From the NCBI GenBank assembly GCA_900316005.1, contig ONBH01000016.1:1-60306 (forward strand): 60,306 bases of DNA, in the 5' to 3' direction. The stretch's first letter is position 1; the number at the start of each line of letters is the position of its first letter. The notes beneath the pieces are model-generated. The model searched no databases and was not told the origin of the DNA. It saw only the letters and a program-made list of their open reading frames with translations. A program made the position numbers and the translations under genes. The DNA is from an uncultured Bacteroidales bacterium. GTDB lineage: Bacteria > Bacteroidota > Bacteroidia > Bacteroidales > Paludibacteraceae. This document shows positions 50,412 through 59,411 of the stretch, piece after piece.

Positions 50412-51149
50412 ATGAACGAGATAATCAATAAGGAACGGATGCCTCGCCATGTAGCAATCATCATGGACGGCAACGGACGCTGGGCCAAGCAGCACGGCAT
50501 GGCACGTATGTTCGGCCATAAGAGCGGCGTAGAGACAGTGCACACCATCACCGAGCATGCCACGCGCCTCGGTATCGAATACCTGACGCTTTACGCCTTC
50601 TCTACCGAGAACTGGAACCGCCCGAAGGAGGAAGTAGATGCCCTGATGTCTCTACTGGTGGACACCATCGGCAAGGAGACCCCCACGCTGATGAAGAACA
50701 ATGTCCGCCTGATGACAATCGGTGGCCTGGAACGTCTGCCCGAGAAGACCCGACTGCGAATGGAGCAATGTGTCAACGAGACAGCCGGCAACACGGGGCT
50801 TAACCTCGTGCTGGCTCTCAGTTACTCCTCACGCTGGGAACTGACCCGCATGACGCAGATACTGGCCGAACGCGTTAAGAACGGCGAGTTGCGGGTACAA
50901 GACATCACCGAGGAAACCATCAGCGACTCGCTGACCACCGCCGGCATTCCCGACCCCGACCTGCTCATACGCACCAGCGGCGAGTTGCGCATCAGCAACT
51001 TCCTGCTATGGCAACTGGCTTACGCTGAACTATACTTCACCCCCTGCCTATGGCCCGACTTCACCGTGGAGGAATTCGACCGAGCCATCATCGACTACCA
51101 GCACCGCGAACGCCGATTCGGCAAGACCAGCGAACAAGTAACCAAGTAA
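50412..51149 (+). CDS. uppS: Isoprenyl transferase (undecaprenyl diphosphate synthase)
   Basis: 245 residues; cis-prenyltransferase making the lipid carrier for peptidoglycan and surface glycans. [17 protein letters not shown] (catalytic Asp19), [36 protein letters not shown], and the C-terminal [23 protein letters not shown] with RRFGK are all present. The product serves MurF-dependent cell-wall synthesis and the flippase cluster in this window. bamA follows with no gap: the next codon after the TAA is the proposed TTG start. Confidence 0.97.
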   Translation: MNEIINKERMPRHVAIIMDGNGRWAKQHGMARMFGHKSGVETVHTITEHATRLGIEYLTLYAFSTENWNRPKEEVDALMSLLVDTIGKETPTLMKNNVRLMTIGGLERLPEKTRLRMEQCVNETAGNTGLNLVLALSYSSRWELTRMTQILAERVKNGELRVQDITEETISDSLTTAGIPDPDLLIRTSGELRISNFLLWQLAYAELYFTPCLWPDFTVEEFDRAIIDYQHRERRFGKTSEQVTK

Positions 51150-53777
51150 TTGAAATTGAAACGACAAACAACCTTGAAAAATAAGTTTCTATATATCACC
51201 CTGTTCACGCTGATGTGTCTGACCCTGCAGGCGCAGGACAGCGTAGCCGTAGGGAATACACCCGATATCGAGTATTCCTTCACGCGCAAGACGTACGAAA
51301 TAGCCGGTATCTCCGTCAGCGGTGCCGACAGCTATGAGGACTTCGTCATCATCGGTTTCTCCGGCCTGGATGTAGGCGACAAGATTGAAATACCCGGAGA
51401 CAAGATCACCAAAGCGATCCGTCGGTTCTGGAAACAGGGACTCTTCTCCGACGTGAAGATTGCCGCTACCAAGATAGAGGGCGGCAAAATATGGCTCGAG
51501 ATCCGCCTCAAACAGCGTCCACGCATCTCGGATGTAGTCTATAACGGCCTCAAGAAAAGCGAGAAAGAGGATATTGAAGTGAAGGTCGGTATCAACAAGG
51601 GCAGCCAGATGACCCCTAACATCGCCGACCGCGCCAAAACGGTCATCAAGAAGTATTTCTCCGAAAAAGGCTTCCACAACGCCAAGGTTGACGTGCTGCA
51701 ATACGACGATAGAGACCATCCGGGCTACGTGAAGGTTTATGTCAATGTGGATAAACAGGTCAAAACCAAGGTCGGACACATCTACATCACCGGCAACCAA
51801 GCCCTGACGCACAACCAGATTAACAAGGCGATGAAGAAAACCAATGACAACAACATCATCAACCTCTTCCGCACCAAGAAATTCGTGACCGAGGAGTATG
51901 AGAAGGATAAGAAAGCTGTCATTGAGAAATACAACGAGATCGGTTACCGCGACGCCTATATCGTAGCCGATAGCGTGCGCCCCACACCCGATGACCCCAC
52001 ACGCGTGGATGTATATATGACCATCTACGAGGGTGACAAATACTACTTCCGCGACATCCGCTGGGTGGGTAACACCGTCTATCCGTACGAGTATCTCAAC
52101 CAAGTCCTCAATGTCAAACGCGGTGATATCTATAACCTCAAGGAACTGAATAAACGCCTCAACGAAGACGACGATGCCGTCGCCAAACTCTATACCGACC
52201 AAGGATACCTATTCTTCAATGTGGACCCCGTAGAGGTCAATGTCGATAAGGACTCCATAGACTTCGAGATGCGTATCTACGAGGGCAAACCGGCTACCAT
52301 CAACGAGATCAACATCGTCGGTAACACCCGCGTCTATGAGCACGTCGTGCGTCGCGAACTCTACACCAAGCCCGGTCAGCTCTACTCGCAGTCTGACATC
52401 ATGCGCTCCCTGCGCGAACTGGCGCAGATGGGACACTTTGACCAGGAGAAACTCGTGCCCGATATCCAACCCAATCCCGAAGACGGAACTGTAGATATCA
52501 CCTACAACCTGGAGACCAAATCCAGCGACCAGATTGAGTTCTCGCTCGGCTGGGGTGCTACCGGTCTGGTGGGTTCGCTCGGTCTGAAGTTCACCAATTT
52601 CGCCATCCAGAACCTCTTCAACAAGAAAGCCTACCGCATTGTGCCGCAAGGTGAAGGTCAGACCTTCTCCATCAACGCCCGTACCAATGGTGTCTATTAT
52701 ACATCGGCATCGATTTCCTTCCTCGAGCCGTGGATTGGTGGCAAACGGCCTAACTCCCTCTCTGCCAGCGTCTTCTTCGCCTCCCAGACAGGTTATTCAG
52801 ACCGCTACTATACTGCCTACCGCAATCTCTACAACTCCTACGCCTACAACTATTACTACAGCGGCAACAGCGACTACTACCAGCAACTGCAGGAGTCAGA
52901 AGCCGACCCCGACAAGTACCTGCGCACCTTTGGCGTAAGCATCGGTTACGGTAAGCGTCTGCACTGGCCGGATGACTATTTCTCGTTCTACACCGAGCTT
53001 AGCTACCAGCTGTACATGATGAAGAGCTGGCCCTACCTGCTCGTGTCCGACGGCGACTGCCACAACCTCGCTCTCAACCTGCAGCTATCCCGCTCCAGTA
53101 TCGACAACCCCATCTACACCCGCCGCGGCTCGCAGTTCACGCTCGGACTCAAGATAACGCCACCCTGGTCGGCCATCATGGGTACGAAGGAAGAGCAGTT
53201 TGCCACCATGACCCTCTCCGAACGATACAAACTCATCGAGTACTACAAGCTCAAGTTCTCCGGCAAGGTCTTCACTCCCCTCACACCCGACAGCAAACTC
53301 GTACTCATGGCGCGTGCCGAGTTCGGATACTTAGGCAGCTACAGCCAATATACCAAGTCACCCTTCGAGAGTTTCTATATGGGTGGTGATGGCATGACAT
53401 CCTACACCAGTTACTCCACCGAGTACATCGCCATGCGCGGTTACACATCCGGTTCACTCACGCCGTACGATTACAACACATCGCGTAACCTCGGTTATGT
53501 CTATAACAAGTTCACCCTTGAGCTCCGCTACCCCATCACCCTCGAACAGTCGGCTACCATCTGGGCACTCGGTTTCCTCGAGGCGGGTAACTGCTTCGCG
53601 GATATCAAGGACTACAATCCCTTTAACCTCAAGCGCTCCGCCGGCGTCGGCGTACGTATCTTCCTGCCGATGTTCGGCCTGTTAGGTATCGACTGGGCTT
53701 GGGGCTTCGATAAGATTAACGGATCGTCCGACTACGGTGGATCACAGTTCCACTTCGTGCTGGGACAGGAACTGTAG
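51150..53777 (+). CDS. bamA: Outer-membrane protein assembly factor BamA
   Basis: About 875 residues. Signal region KNKFLYITLFTLMCLTLQAQ, then about five POTRA domains (residues about 45-450; for example GHIYITGNQALTHNQINKAM and INEIVGNT-like INIVGNTRVYEHVVRREL), then a 16-strand barrel. The barrel carries the family VRGF-like stretch as MRGYTSGSLTPYD, and the protein ends SQFHFVLGQEL. There is no ATG before the signal; the start is one of three in-frame TTG codons (51150, 51156, 51171), of which 51150 directly abuts the uppS stop. BamA folds outer-membrane proteins delivered by OmpH/Skp, whose genes follow. Confidence 0.95.
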   Translation: MKLKRQTTLKNKFLYITLFTLMCLTLQAQDSVAVGNTPDIEYSFTRKTYEIAGISVSGADSYEDFVIIGFSGLDVGDKIEIPGDKITKAIRRFWKQGLFSDVKIAATKIEGGKIWLEIRLKQRPRISDVVYNGLKKSEKEDIEVKVGINKGSQMTPNIADRAKTVIKKYFSEKGFHNAKVDVLQYDDRDHPGYVKVYVNVDKQVKTKVGHIYITGNQALTHNQINKAMKKTNDNNIINLFRTKKFVTEEYEKDKKAVIEKYNEIGYRDAYIVADSVRPTPDDPTRVDVYMTIYEGDKYYFRDIRWVGNTVYPYEYLNQVLNVKRGDIYNLKELNKRLNEDDDAVAKLYTDQGYLFFNVDPVEVNVDKDSIDFEMRIYEGKPATINEINIVGNTRVYEHVVRRELYTKPGQLYSQSDIMRSLRELAQMGHFDQEKLVPDIQPNPEDGTVDITYNLETKSSDQIEFSLGWGATGLVGSLGLKFTNFAIQNLFNKKAYRIVPQGEGQTFSINARTNGVYYTSASISFLEPWIGGKRPNSLSASVFFASQTGYSDRYYTAYRNLYNSYAYNYYYSGNSDYYQQLQESEADPDKYLRTFGVSIGYGKRLHWPDDYFSFYTELSYQLYMMKSWPYLLVSDGDCHNLALNLQLSRSSIDNPIYTRRGSQFTLGLKITPPWSAIMGTKEEQFATMTLSERYKLIEYYKLKFSGKVFTPLTPDSKLVLMARAEFGYLGSYSQYTKSPFESFYMGGDGMTSYTSYSTEYIAMRGYTSGSLTPYDYNTSRNLGYVYNKFTLELRYPITLEQSATIWALGFLEAGNCFADIKDYNPFNLKRSAGVGVRIFLPMFGLLGIDWAWGFDKINGSSDYGGSQFHFVLGQEL

Positions 53778-53797
53778 TAAATGGAAAATTGACAATT

Positions 53798-54328
53798 ATG
53801 AAAAAGATAATCATTATTCATTATTCATTGCTCATTGCAGCCTTGCTGCTGTGTGGCACGGTTTTTGCCAAAGACCAATCGATAGCTTATGTAGACCTGC
53901 AGTATATCCTGCACAACCTGCCGCAATACGAGTCGGCCAACGACCAATTGACCCTTATCTCCAAACGCTGGCAGAAAGAGATTGATGCCCTGCAGGAGGA
54001 GGTTCGCGTGCTGACCACCAACTACCAGACCGAGCAGATATTCCTCTCCGAGGCTATGCGAGCCCAACGCGAGGAGGAAATCCTTCGCAAAGAAAACGAG
54101 GTACTGGAACTCAAGCGCAAGTATTTTGGCGCTGATGGCGAGCTGTACAAGAAACGCGAAGCGCTGCTCAAACCCATCCAGGACGACATCTACAATGCCA
54201 TCCAGGAACTGGCGGACGAGAACCGCTACGACATCGTCAAAGACCGCAGCGCGGACCCCGGCCTGCTCTATATGTCTAACAAACTCGACATATCCGACCA
54301 AGTCCTCCGCAAGCTCGGAGCAAAATAA
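53798..54328 (+). CDS. OmpH/Skp-family periplasmic chaperone (first copy)
   Basis: 176 residues. Signal peptide IIIIHYSLLIAALLLCGTVFA, then SIAYVDLQYILHNLPQYESANDQL, a long coiled coil (about 45-125), and ADENRYDIVKDRSADPGLLYMSNKLDISDQVL, the OmpH pattern. It holds unfolded outer-membrane proteins for BamA. The hydrophobic signal is partly encoded by ATTCATTATTCATTGCTCATTG words like those of local repeats. The ATG at 53798 is chosen over a TTG three codons upstream. Confidence 0.93.
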   Translation: MKKIIIIHYSLLIAALLLCGTVFAKDQSIAYVDLQYILHNLPQYESANDQLTLISKRWQKEIDALQEEVRVLTTNYQTEQIFLSEAMRAQREEEILRKENEVLELKRKYFGADGELYKKREALLKPIQDDIYNAIQELADENRYDIVKDRSADPGLLYMSNKLDISDQVLRKLGAK

Positions 54329-54374
54329 ATTGATAATTGATAATTGATATTTATAATTAAAATTTATATTTAAA
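54328..54374. repeat. AT-rich TTGATAATTGA-type repeats
   Basis: Three or four units, then ATTTAAAATTTATATTT words, between the two ompH genes. Confidence 0.65.
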
Positions 54375-54869
54375 ATGAAAAAAATTTTTGTTATCCTTGC
54401 AATGCTGCTGCCTATGGCAGGCTTTGCACAGAAATTCGGCTACATCAACACGCAAGAACTGTTTGCACTCATGCCTGAACTCAAGAGCGTAGAAGCCCGC
54501 CTCGACAGCCTCAACAGCCAGTACGAGTCGCTGCTCACCGCCATGCAGGAAGAGTATCAAAAGAAAGCGCAAGACTACCAGGCTAAGAGTGCCACGATGA
54601 CGGATGCTATCCGCCAGATCTCAGAGGAGGAGCTCTATACCCTGCAGCAGCGTATCCAGTCCACCTACCAGACTGCCCAACAAGACGTGCAGAAGAAACA
54701 GGAAGAGTTCCTGGTTCCCATTCAGGAACGCATGATCAATGCCATCAAGAAGGTTGGCGAAGATAAAGGCTTCACCTATATCTTCAACTCTGCCACCTCT
54801 ACCGTCTATGTAGGCAACGATGCCATCAACGTCATGGACGATGTCAAAAAAGAACTCGGCATCAAATAA
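54375..54869 (+). CDS. OmpH/Skp-family periplasmic chaperone (second copy)
   Basis: 164 residues. Signal peptide MKKIFVILAMLLPMAGFAQ, then KFGYINTQELFALMPELKSVEARL, a coiled coil (about 45-115) and IKKVGEDKGFTYIFNSATSTVYVGNDAINVMDDVKKELGIK. Paralogue of the preceding gene; two tandem ompH genes after bamA are normal in Bacteroidetes and may form mixed trimers. Confidence 0.95.
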   Translation: MKKIFVILAMLLPMAGFAQKFGYINTQELFALMPELKSVEARLDSLNSQYESLLTAMQEEYQKKAQDYQAKSATMTDAIRQISEEELYTLQQRIQSTYQTAQQDVQKKQEEFLVPIQERMINAIKKVGEDKGFTYIFNSATSTVYVGNDAINVMDDVKKELGIK

Positions 54870-54885
54870 TTGTCAAATCGTCAAT

Positions 54886-55011
54886 ATGGCTGATGGCTAT
54901 CTGGAGAGCCACTACGCCGAGTATGAGAAACGCAAGGCGGAGTGGCTCAAGAAGAAAAAGAAATGGTCCAATAACACCTCTAACAACAAGAGCACCGGTT
55001 CGAATCCTTAA
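54886..55011 (+). CDS. Small basic protein, 41 residues
   Basis: Starts MADGYLESHYAEYEKRKAEW and continues with a run of lysines (LKKKKKW) and an Asn/Ser-rich tail. It begins 16 bases after the ompH stop in the same direction. Similar tiny 'MADxYLE' proteins occur in Bacteroidales genomes without a known role. No domain, signal or membrane segment. Codon use looks like that of its neighbours, which supports a real gene. Confidence 0.6.
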   Translation: MADGYLESHYAEYEKRKAEWLKKKKKWSNNTSNNKSTGSNP

Positions 55012-55074
55012 TTTTGAATTTTTAATTTTTAATTTTTAATTTTTAATTTTTAATTTTATTTTTAAATCCATATC

Positions 55075-56445
55075 ATGGTAGAAAAATTACAACAGACCCT
55101 TCGTGACAATCCGATTGCACGCTGGGCAGTCCTCATCCTGGTGGCATCGATGATGTTCTTTGCCTACATGTTCGTTGATATCCTCTCGCCGCTGGCATCC
55201 CTGCTGAACGAAACGCTCAATTGGGACCAGGGTGACTTTGGCACCTATGCTGCCGGCGAATACCTCCTCAACGTATTCGGTTTCCTGCTGCTCGCCGGTA
55301 TCATCCTCGATAAGATGGGTGTCCGCTTTACCGGCCTTTTGTCCGCCAGCCTCATGGTTATCGGCGCGGCTATCAAGTATTGGGGTATATCGTGGTCGGA
55401 AGCCAACACCGTAGAATGGCTCAACAGCTGGTGGGTGGATATGCCCGGTTCTGCCAAGTTAGCCATGTTTGGTTTCATGATCTTCGGCTGCGGCTGCGAG
55501 ATGGCGGGTACGACCGTCAGCAAGATTCTCGCCAAGTGGTTCAAGGGCAAAGAGATGGCACTCGCCATGGGTCTGGAGATGGCTATCGCACGTATCGGTG
55601 TGTTCGCTGCCATGGCTGCCGCTCCGGCTATCAGTATGCGTTTCGCCATCGATGGCACCAATAGCGTCACCGCTCCCCTGCTCTTCGCGTCACTGCTGCT
55701 CGTAGTGGGTCTGCTGAACTTCTTCGTATTCACCATCATGGACAATAAGTTCGATAAGCAACTTGCAGCCATCGGCGAAGCTACCGGCGGCGCTGATCCC
55801 GAAGATGAGTTCCACGTATCAGACTTGGCACAGATCTTCAAGTCGAAGATGTTCTGGATCATCGCCCTGTTGTGCGTGCTGTACTACAGCGCCATCTTCC
55901 CCTTCCAGCGTTTTGCGACCAACTTCCTGGAGGAGACACTCAGCATCTCCAACGCCGAAGCTGCCGGCCTCTTCAAGTGGTTCCCCATCCTGGCTATGGT
56001 ACTGACGCCCTTCCTCGGCGCGTTCATTGATTTCAAGGGCAAGGGTGCTTCGATGATGCTGCTCGGTGCTGTCATCATGATTGCATGCCACGGCATCTTC
56101 GCCTTCGTCCTGCCCGCTTATCCCAGCAAGGCGCTGGCGATGGTTACCATCCTCGTGCTCGGTGTCAGCTTCTCGCTCGTGCCCGCATCCATGTGGCCCT
56201 CCGTGCCTAAGATTATCGACGAGAAGGTACTCGGTTCGGCGTACTGCCTGATCTTCTGGGTACAGAACATCGGTCTCTGCCTCGTGCCCCTGCTCATCGG
56301 CAAACTGCGCGTCGCTACCAACGGTTACTTCGTGCCCATGCTCGTCTTCACCTCCTTTGGTGTACTGGCATTCATACTGAGTTTCCTGCTGAAGATTGAA
56401 GACCGTAAGAAAGGCTATGGACTGGAACTTCCTAATAAGAAATAA
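55075..56445 (+). CDS. MFS transporter
   Basis: 456 residues, about twelve membrane helices. The first helix WAVLILVASMMFFAYMFVDILSP is followed by a GxxxDKMGVR motif (ILDKMGVRFTG) between helices 2 and 3, typical of the major facilitator superfamily. A central charged loop (about 225-255) separates the two halves, and the C-terminus is cytoplasmic and basic. An AT-rich repeat (TTTTTAATTTTTAA) fills the 60 bases before the ATG. murF overlaps its last 29 bases. The substrate cannot be read from the sequence. Confidence 0.9.
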   Translation: MVEKLQQTLRDNPIARWAVLILVASMMFFAYMFVDILSPLASLLNETLNWDQGDFGTYAAGEYLLNVFGFLLLAGIILDKMGVRFTGLLSASLMVIGAAIKYWGISWSEANTVEWLNSWWVDMPGSAKLAMFGFMIFGCGCEMAGTTVSKILAKWFKGKEMALAMGLEMAIARIGVFAAMAAAPAISMRFAIDGTNSVTAPLLFASLLLVVGLLNFFVFTIMDNKFDKQLAAIGEATGGADPEDEFHVSDLAQIFKSKMFWIIALLCVLYYSAIFPFQRFATNFLEETLSISNAEAAGLFKWFPILAMVLTPFLGAFIDFKGKGASMMLLGAVIMIACHGIFAFVLPAYPSKALAMVTILVLGVSFSLVPASMWPSVPKIIDEKVLGSAYCLIFWVQNIGLCLVPLLIGKLRVATNGYFVPMLVFTSFGVLAFILSFLLKIEDRKKGYGLELPNKK

Positions 56446-57616
56446 GGAATCCCTCACCGTCACAACAGACAGCCGCCGGGTTACCCCCGGCAGCGTCTTT
56501 GTGGCGCTCAGGGGCGAACACTTTGACGGCAACGACTTCGTCGCTCAGGCAGAGCGAGACGGGGCGGCCTATGTCATCAAGGGTGAGAATGCGCTGCGTG
56601 ACCTGCAGGATCTCGCCCGCGCTTGGCGGCGCGAACTGGGCTTACCCATCATCGGTATTACGGGCACCAACGGCAAGACGACGACCAAGGAACTCCTTGC
56701 CACCGTACTCGCTACGCGCTTCCGCATCCATTATACGCAGGGCAACCTCAACAACTCGCTGGGTGTGCCCCTCACCTTATTACAATGCACGCGCGCACAC
56801 GAGATGGCTATCGTCGAGATGGGAGCCTCCCATCCGGGCGATATACGCGAACTGGTCGAGATAGCCGAACCCAACTACGGCCTCATCACCAATGTAGGCA
56901 GAGCACACCTGCAGGGCTTCGGCTCCTTTGAGGGCGTCATGCGCACCAAGGCGGAGCTGTACGACTACCTACTGGCACACGGCAAAACCATCTTCCTGAA
57001 CGCCGACAACCCGCATCTCAAAGAGATGCTTGAGGCCGCACAAAAAAATGTCAATTGTCAACTCTCCATTGTCAACTACCACACCGGCGAAATGCCGGAT
57101 GGCACCCACCTGGTGGGCGAATACAACGCCGAGAACATCCAAGCCGCCCTCTGTGTCGGCGAGTATTTCGGCATCAACAGCGAGCAAGGACTACAGGCTA
57201 TCCGTGCCTACGTGCCCACCAACAACCGCTCGCAGCACACCGTTACCGAGCGTAACGACCTGGTCATCGACGCCTACAACGCCAACCCCACCTCTATGCA
57301 GGCTGCCATCCACGCCTTCGCAACGGCAACTGCCAATTGTCAACAGCCGACTTGCTACATCCTGGGCGCCATGCGCGAACTGGGCGATTACACCCGGCTC
57401 GAGCACCAGAATCTGGTCAACGACCTCTTGGTGCGCAAGGCAGACCGCGTCTTACTCGTCGGACCCGAGTACCGCGACACAACGGCTCCATACCCCATCT
57501 TTGACGATGTCGATGCACTCATCGAACATCTGCAACGAAACCCGCTCAACGGCTACCGTATCCTTATCAAAGGATCACGTAGCAATCAATTAGAGAAAAT
57601 CATTCCCCTGCTATGA
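56417..57616 (+). CDS. murF: UDP-MurNAc-tripeptide--D-Ala-D-Ala ligase
   Basis: 399 residues; last cytoplasmic step of peptidoglycan precursor synthesis. Blocks: VTTDSRRVTPGSVFVALRGEHFDGNDF, the P-loop GITGTNGKTTTK (residues 83-90 as GTNGKTTT), GNLNNSLGVPLTLL, IVEMGASHPGDI and VIDAYNANPTSM. It is somewhat short for the family. Two stretches look repeat-derived: NVNCQLSIVNY (57048-57079) and TANCQQP (57331-57346). The ATG at 56417 lies inside the MFS gene and starts at the usual MurF N-terminus. The next gene overlaps by four bases. Confidence 0.95.
   Translation: MDWNFLIRNKESLTVTTDSRRVTPGSVFVALRGEHFDGNDFVAQAERDGAAYVIKGENALRDLQDLARAWRRELGLPIIGITGTNGKTTTKELLATVLATRFRIHYTQGNLNNSLGVPLTLLQCTRAHEMAIVEMGASHPGDIRELVEIAEPNYGLITNVGRAHLQGFGSFEGVMRTKAELYDYLLAHGKTIFLNADNPHLKEMLEAAQKNVNCQLSIVNYHTGEMPDGTHLVGEYNAENIQAALCVGEYFGINSEQGLQAIRAYVPTNNRSQHTVTERNDLVIDAYNANPTSMQAAIHAFATATANCQQPTCYILGAMRELGDYTRLEHQNLVNDLLVRKADRVLLVGPEYRDTTAPYPIFDDVDALIEHLQRNPLNGYRILIKGSRSNQLEKIIPLL
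57048..57079 (+). repeat. TTGTCAACT-type repeat inside murF
   Basis: The complement of the intergenic TTGACAATTGA unit, in frame, translated NVNCQLSIVNY. A shorter piece is at 57331-57346. Confidence 0.75.
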
Positions 57617-58488
57617 ACCAGAAAACTAAAATCCTACTCATCATCCTCATCGCCCTCCTCGTCGGCGGACTGGTATTCTATGTCATCCACCAACACCGCC
57701 AAATGCGCGAGATGGTCGAGCAACTCGAGTTTGAGAAAGAAGAACTGCAAGAAGAATACGAAGACCTCGCCATCCAGTTTGACGGCTACCAAGATATACA
57801 GCTATCCAACGACTCCCTGACCCAAAAACTCGCGGAGGAACAGCAGCGCGTACGCGACCTGCTCGAGGAGTTGCGCATCACCAAGGTCACCAATGCACGC
57901 CGCATAGCCGAACTCAAAAAAGAACTCGCTACCGTCCGCAGCGTCATGCAGGTCTATGTGCGACAGATTGACTCGCTCAACGTCACCAACGAACGACTCA
58001 CCAACGAGAACCGGCAGCTGGCTAATGTCAACACACAACTGACCACCGAGAACACCCAACTCACCTCCATCAACACACAGCTCACCCAGACCGTCTCGCG
58101 CGCCGCAATGCTTGAGGTCACCGACTTCAGGGTCACCACCCTCAACAAACGCGACCGCAAGACATCTCTCTTCTCACAGATTCAGAAGCTGCAGTTCGAC
58201 TACACCATCCTCAAGAACATCACCTGCACCCCCGGCATCAAGACCGTCTATCTGCGCATCGTGCGACCCGATGGCGTCGCCATGCAGAAATCGCCTGACA
58301 ACCTCTTCCCCTTCGAAAACGGACAAGTCGAATACTCCGTCAAGCAGGATATTGAGTACGGTGGCGAACAACTCTCCGCTACGCTTTATTGGCCTGTGGA
58401 GGAGATCTTGCAGACAGGTGTCTATAACGCTGACTTCTTTATCGAGGGCAATCTGGTGGGAAGCTTCCCCTTTACGCTGAAAAAATAA
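57613..58488 (+). CDS. Membrane-anchored coiled-coil protein
   Basis: 291 residues. One N-terminal membrane helix (residues 6-25, ILLIILIALLVGGLVFYVI), then a long coiled coil (about 28-165) that ends in repeated N(T/V)QLT words (NTQLTTENTQLTSINTQLT), then a C-terminal beta-rich domain (about 180-291) ending FFIEGNLVGSFPFTLKK. This architecture occurs widely in Bacteroidetes without a known function. It should face the periplasm. Coupled to murF by a four-base overlap, which suggests an envelope role. Confidence 0.8.
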   Translation: MNQKTKILLIILIALLVGGLVFYVIHQHRQMREMVEQLEFEKEELQEEYEDLAIQFDGYQDIQLSNDSLTQKLAEEQQRVRDLLEELRITKVTNARRIAELKKELATVRSVMQVYVRQIDSLNVTNERLTNENRQLANVNTQLTTENTQLTSINTQLTQTVSRAAMLEVTDFRVTTLNKRDRKTSLFSQIQKLQFDYTILKNITCTPGIKTVYLRIVRPDGVAMQKSPDNLFPFENGQVEYSVKQDIEYGGEQLSATLYWPVEEILQTGVYNADFFIEGNLVGSFPFTLKK

Positions 58489-58545
58489 TAAAAATGGCGA
58501 TAAATCATCAAAAATCGAAATAAATTTCATTTTTTTGCTGATTTA

Positions 58546-58577
58546 TTTGTATATGTCAAATATTTGTAGTAATTTTG
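58546..58577 (+). promoter_or_regulatory. rpsO promoter
   Basis: TTTG at 58546-58549, 20 bases, TAATTTTG at 58570-58577, then GCAC. The extended TATATGTCA motif follows the -33 box. Confidence 0.87.
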
Positions 58578-58704
58578 CACGCTTTTTCTGTGAAGAAGCA
58601 TTAAATCCGGCGAAGTTGTTATCCCCGTGATGCTCCTTTAGCCGACATTGTTTAACCCGACGATAAATCGTAAATCGTAAATCGTCAAATTGTAAATTAA
58701 AGTT
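58578..58704 (+). promoter_or_regulatory. Long rpsO leader, possible S15 autoregulatory RNA
   Basis: An unusually long leader of about 120 bases. AGCAT (about 58598) can pair with ATGCT (about 58631) around a GGCGAAG segment, and a CGTAAAT repeat lies before the ATG. S15 represses its own mRNA in several phyla through unrelated leader structures, so a regulatory fold is plausible but unproven. Confidence 0.35.
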
Positions 58705-58974
58705 ATGTATTTAACTACTGAAAAGAAAGCCGAGCTTTTTGAGAAGTACGGCAAAGACGCCAAGAACACCGGTTCGGCAGAGAGCCAGATTGCACTCTTC
58801 ACCTTCCGTATCCAGCACCTCACCGAGCACCTGAAGCAGAACCGTAAGGACTTCGGTACCGAGCGCGCCCTGAACGCGTTGGTAGGTAAGCGTCGCCGCA
58901 TGCTTGATTACCTCAAGGCTAAGGACATCGAGCGCTATCGTGCTATCATCAAAGAGTTGGGTATCCGTAAATAA
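58705..58974 (+). CDS. rpsO: 30S ribosomal protein S15
   Basis: 89 residues, full length. YLTTEKKAELFEKYGKDAKNTGSAESQIALFTFRI, LTEHLKQNRKDFGTERALNALVGKRRRMLDYL and YRAIIKELGIRK are the S15 blocks that bind 16S rRNA. It is a single-gene unit with a strong promoter and terminator. The usual downstream pnp gene is not here. Confidence 0.98.
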   Translation: MYLTTEKKAELFEKYGKDAKNTGSAESQIALFTFRIQHLTEHLKQNRKDFGTERALNALVGKRRRMLDYLKAKDIERYRAIIKELGIRK

Positions 58975-59003
58975 TTCGGTACTCCGGCTTTGCAACACCG
59001 TAA

Positions 59004-59038
59004 AAAAATCGCCATTTCGCAAGAATTTGGCGATTTTT
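59004..59038 (+). terminator. Terminator of rpsO
   Basis: AAAAATCGCCA (59004-59014) pairs with TGGCGATTTTT (59028-59038), loop 13 bases, followed by T residues. The next promoter's TTTG begins within the T-run. Confidence 0.9.
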
Positions 59039-59070
59039 TTTGTGTATGTCAGAAAAAGTTCGTACCTTTG
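59039..59070 (+). promoter_or_regulatory. Promoter of the Dam remnant
   Basis: TTTG at 59039-59042, 20 bases, TACCTTTG at 59063-59070, then GCAGAC; extended GTGTATGTCAG motif present. Confidence 0.85.
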
Positions 59071-59081
59071 CAGACTAAAAT

Positions 59082-59095
59082 TAGGTGTACACCTA
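59082..59095. promoter_or_regulatory. 14-base perfect palindrome at the transcription start
   Basis: TAGGTGTACACCTA, twelve bases after the -7 box and 25 bases before the Dam-remnant ATG. It is placed like an operator, as seen upstream of controlled restriction-modification genes. Confidence 0.6.
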
Positions 59096-59119
59096 TAAAT
59101 GGTCTAAAAATATACTACA

Positions 59120-59296
59120 ATGAAAGCGAAACCATTCGTCAAATTGGTAGGCGGAAAAACGCAACTCATTGACCAACTCGAAGCATTGCTTCCTGCTGAC
59201 TTTGACCAATGGGAGAACGTCACTTACATTGAGCCTTTCGTAGGCGGAGGAGTTATGCTCTTCTGGAATAAATATACGAATATTATGAAAAAATAG
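59120..59296 (+). pseudogene. Truncated Dam-family DNA adenine methylase
   Basis: 58 residues only: KPFVKLVGGKTQLIDQLEALLP and YIEPFVGGGVMLFWNKY are the motif X and AdoMet-binding motif I of Dam (MethyltransfD12) enzymes, which are normally 250-300 residues. After motif I the frame runs into TNIMKK and a stop, then the promoter of the next gene. The target-recognition and DPPY catalytic parts are missing, so it cannot methylate DNA. Promoter and operator are intact, which suggests the break is recent or that the short product is kept. Confidence 0.85.
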
Positions 59297-59313
59297 CATC
59301 TTATTAAGATTTA

Positions 59314-59345
59314 TTTGGTGGTATAAGAAAAAAGTTGTACCTTTG
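59314..59345 (+). promoter_or_regulatory. Promoter of the NYN gene
   Basis: TTTG at 59314-59317, 20 bases, TACCTTTG at 59338-59345, then GCAGC. It lies right after the Dam remnant. Confidence 0.83.
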
Positions 59346-59360
59346 CAGCGAATTTATCCC

Positions 59361-59411
59361 CCGTAGGTGGAAAATACTACGGCCCGCCACCTCCACTAAG
59401 GTGGCTTTTTT
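59361..59411 (+). promoter_or_regulatory. Attenuator-like leader with terminator before the NYN gene
   Basis: Stem 1: CCGTAG (59361-59366) with CTACGG (59377-59382). Stem 2: GCCACCT (59386-59392) with AGGTGGC (59399-59405), followed by six T residues (59406-59411), a classical terminator. AGGTGG also occurs at 59365-59370, in the 3' side of stem 1 and its loop, so CCACCT can pair with either copy: one pairing terminates, the other does not. The NYN ATG is at 59424. Confidence 0.7.

Noticed and set aside
54990..55010. GGTTCGAATCC resembling a tRNA T-arm
   Set aside because: The flanking bases pair for only two positions and no acceptor, D or anticodon stem is present; it is the end of the 41-residue gene.
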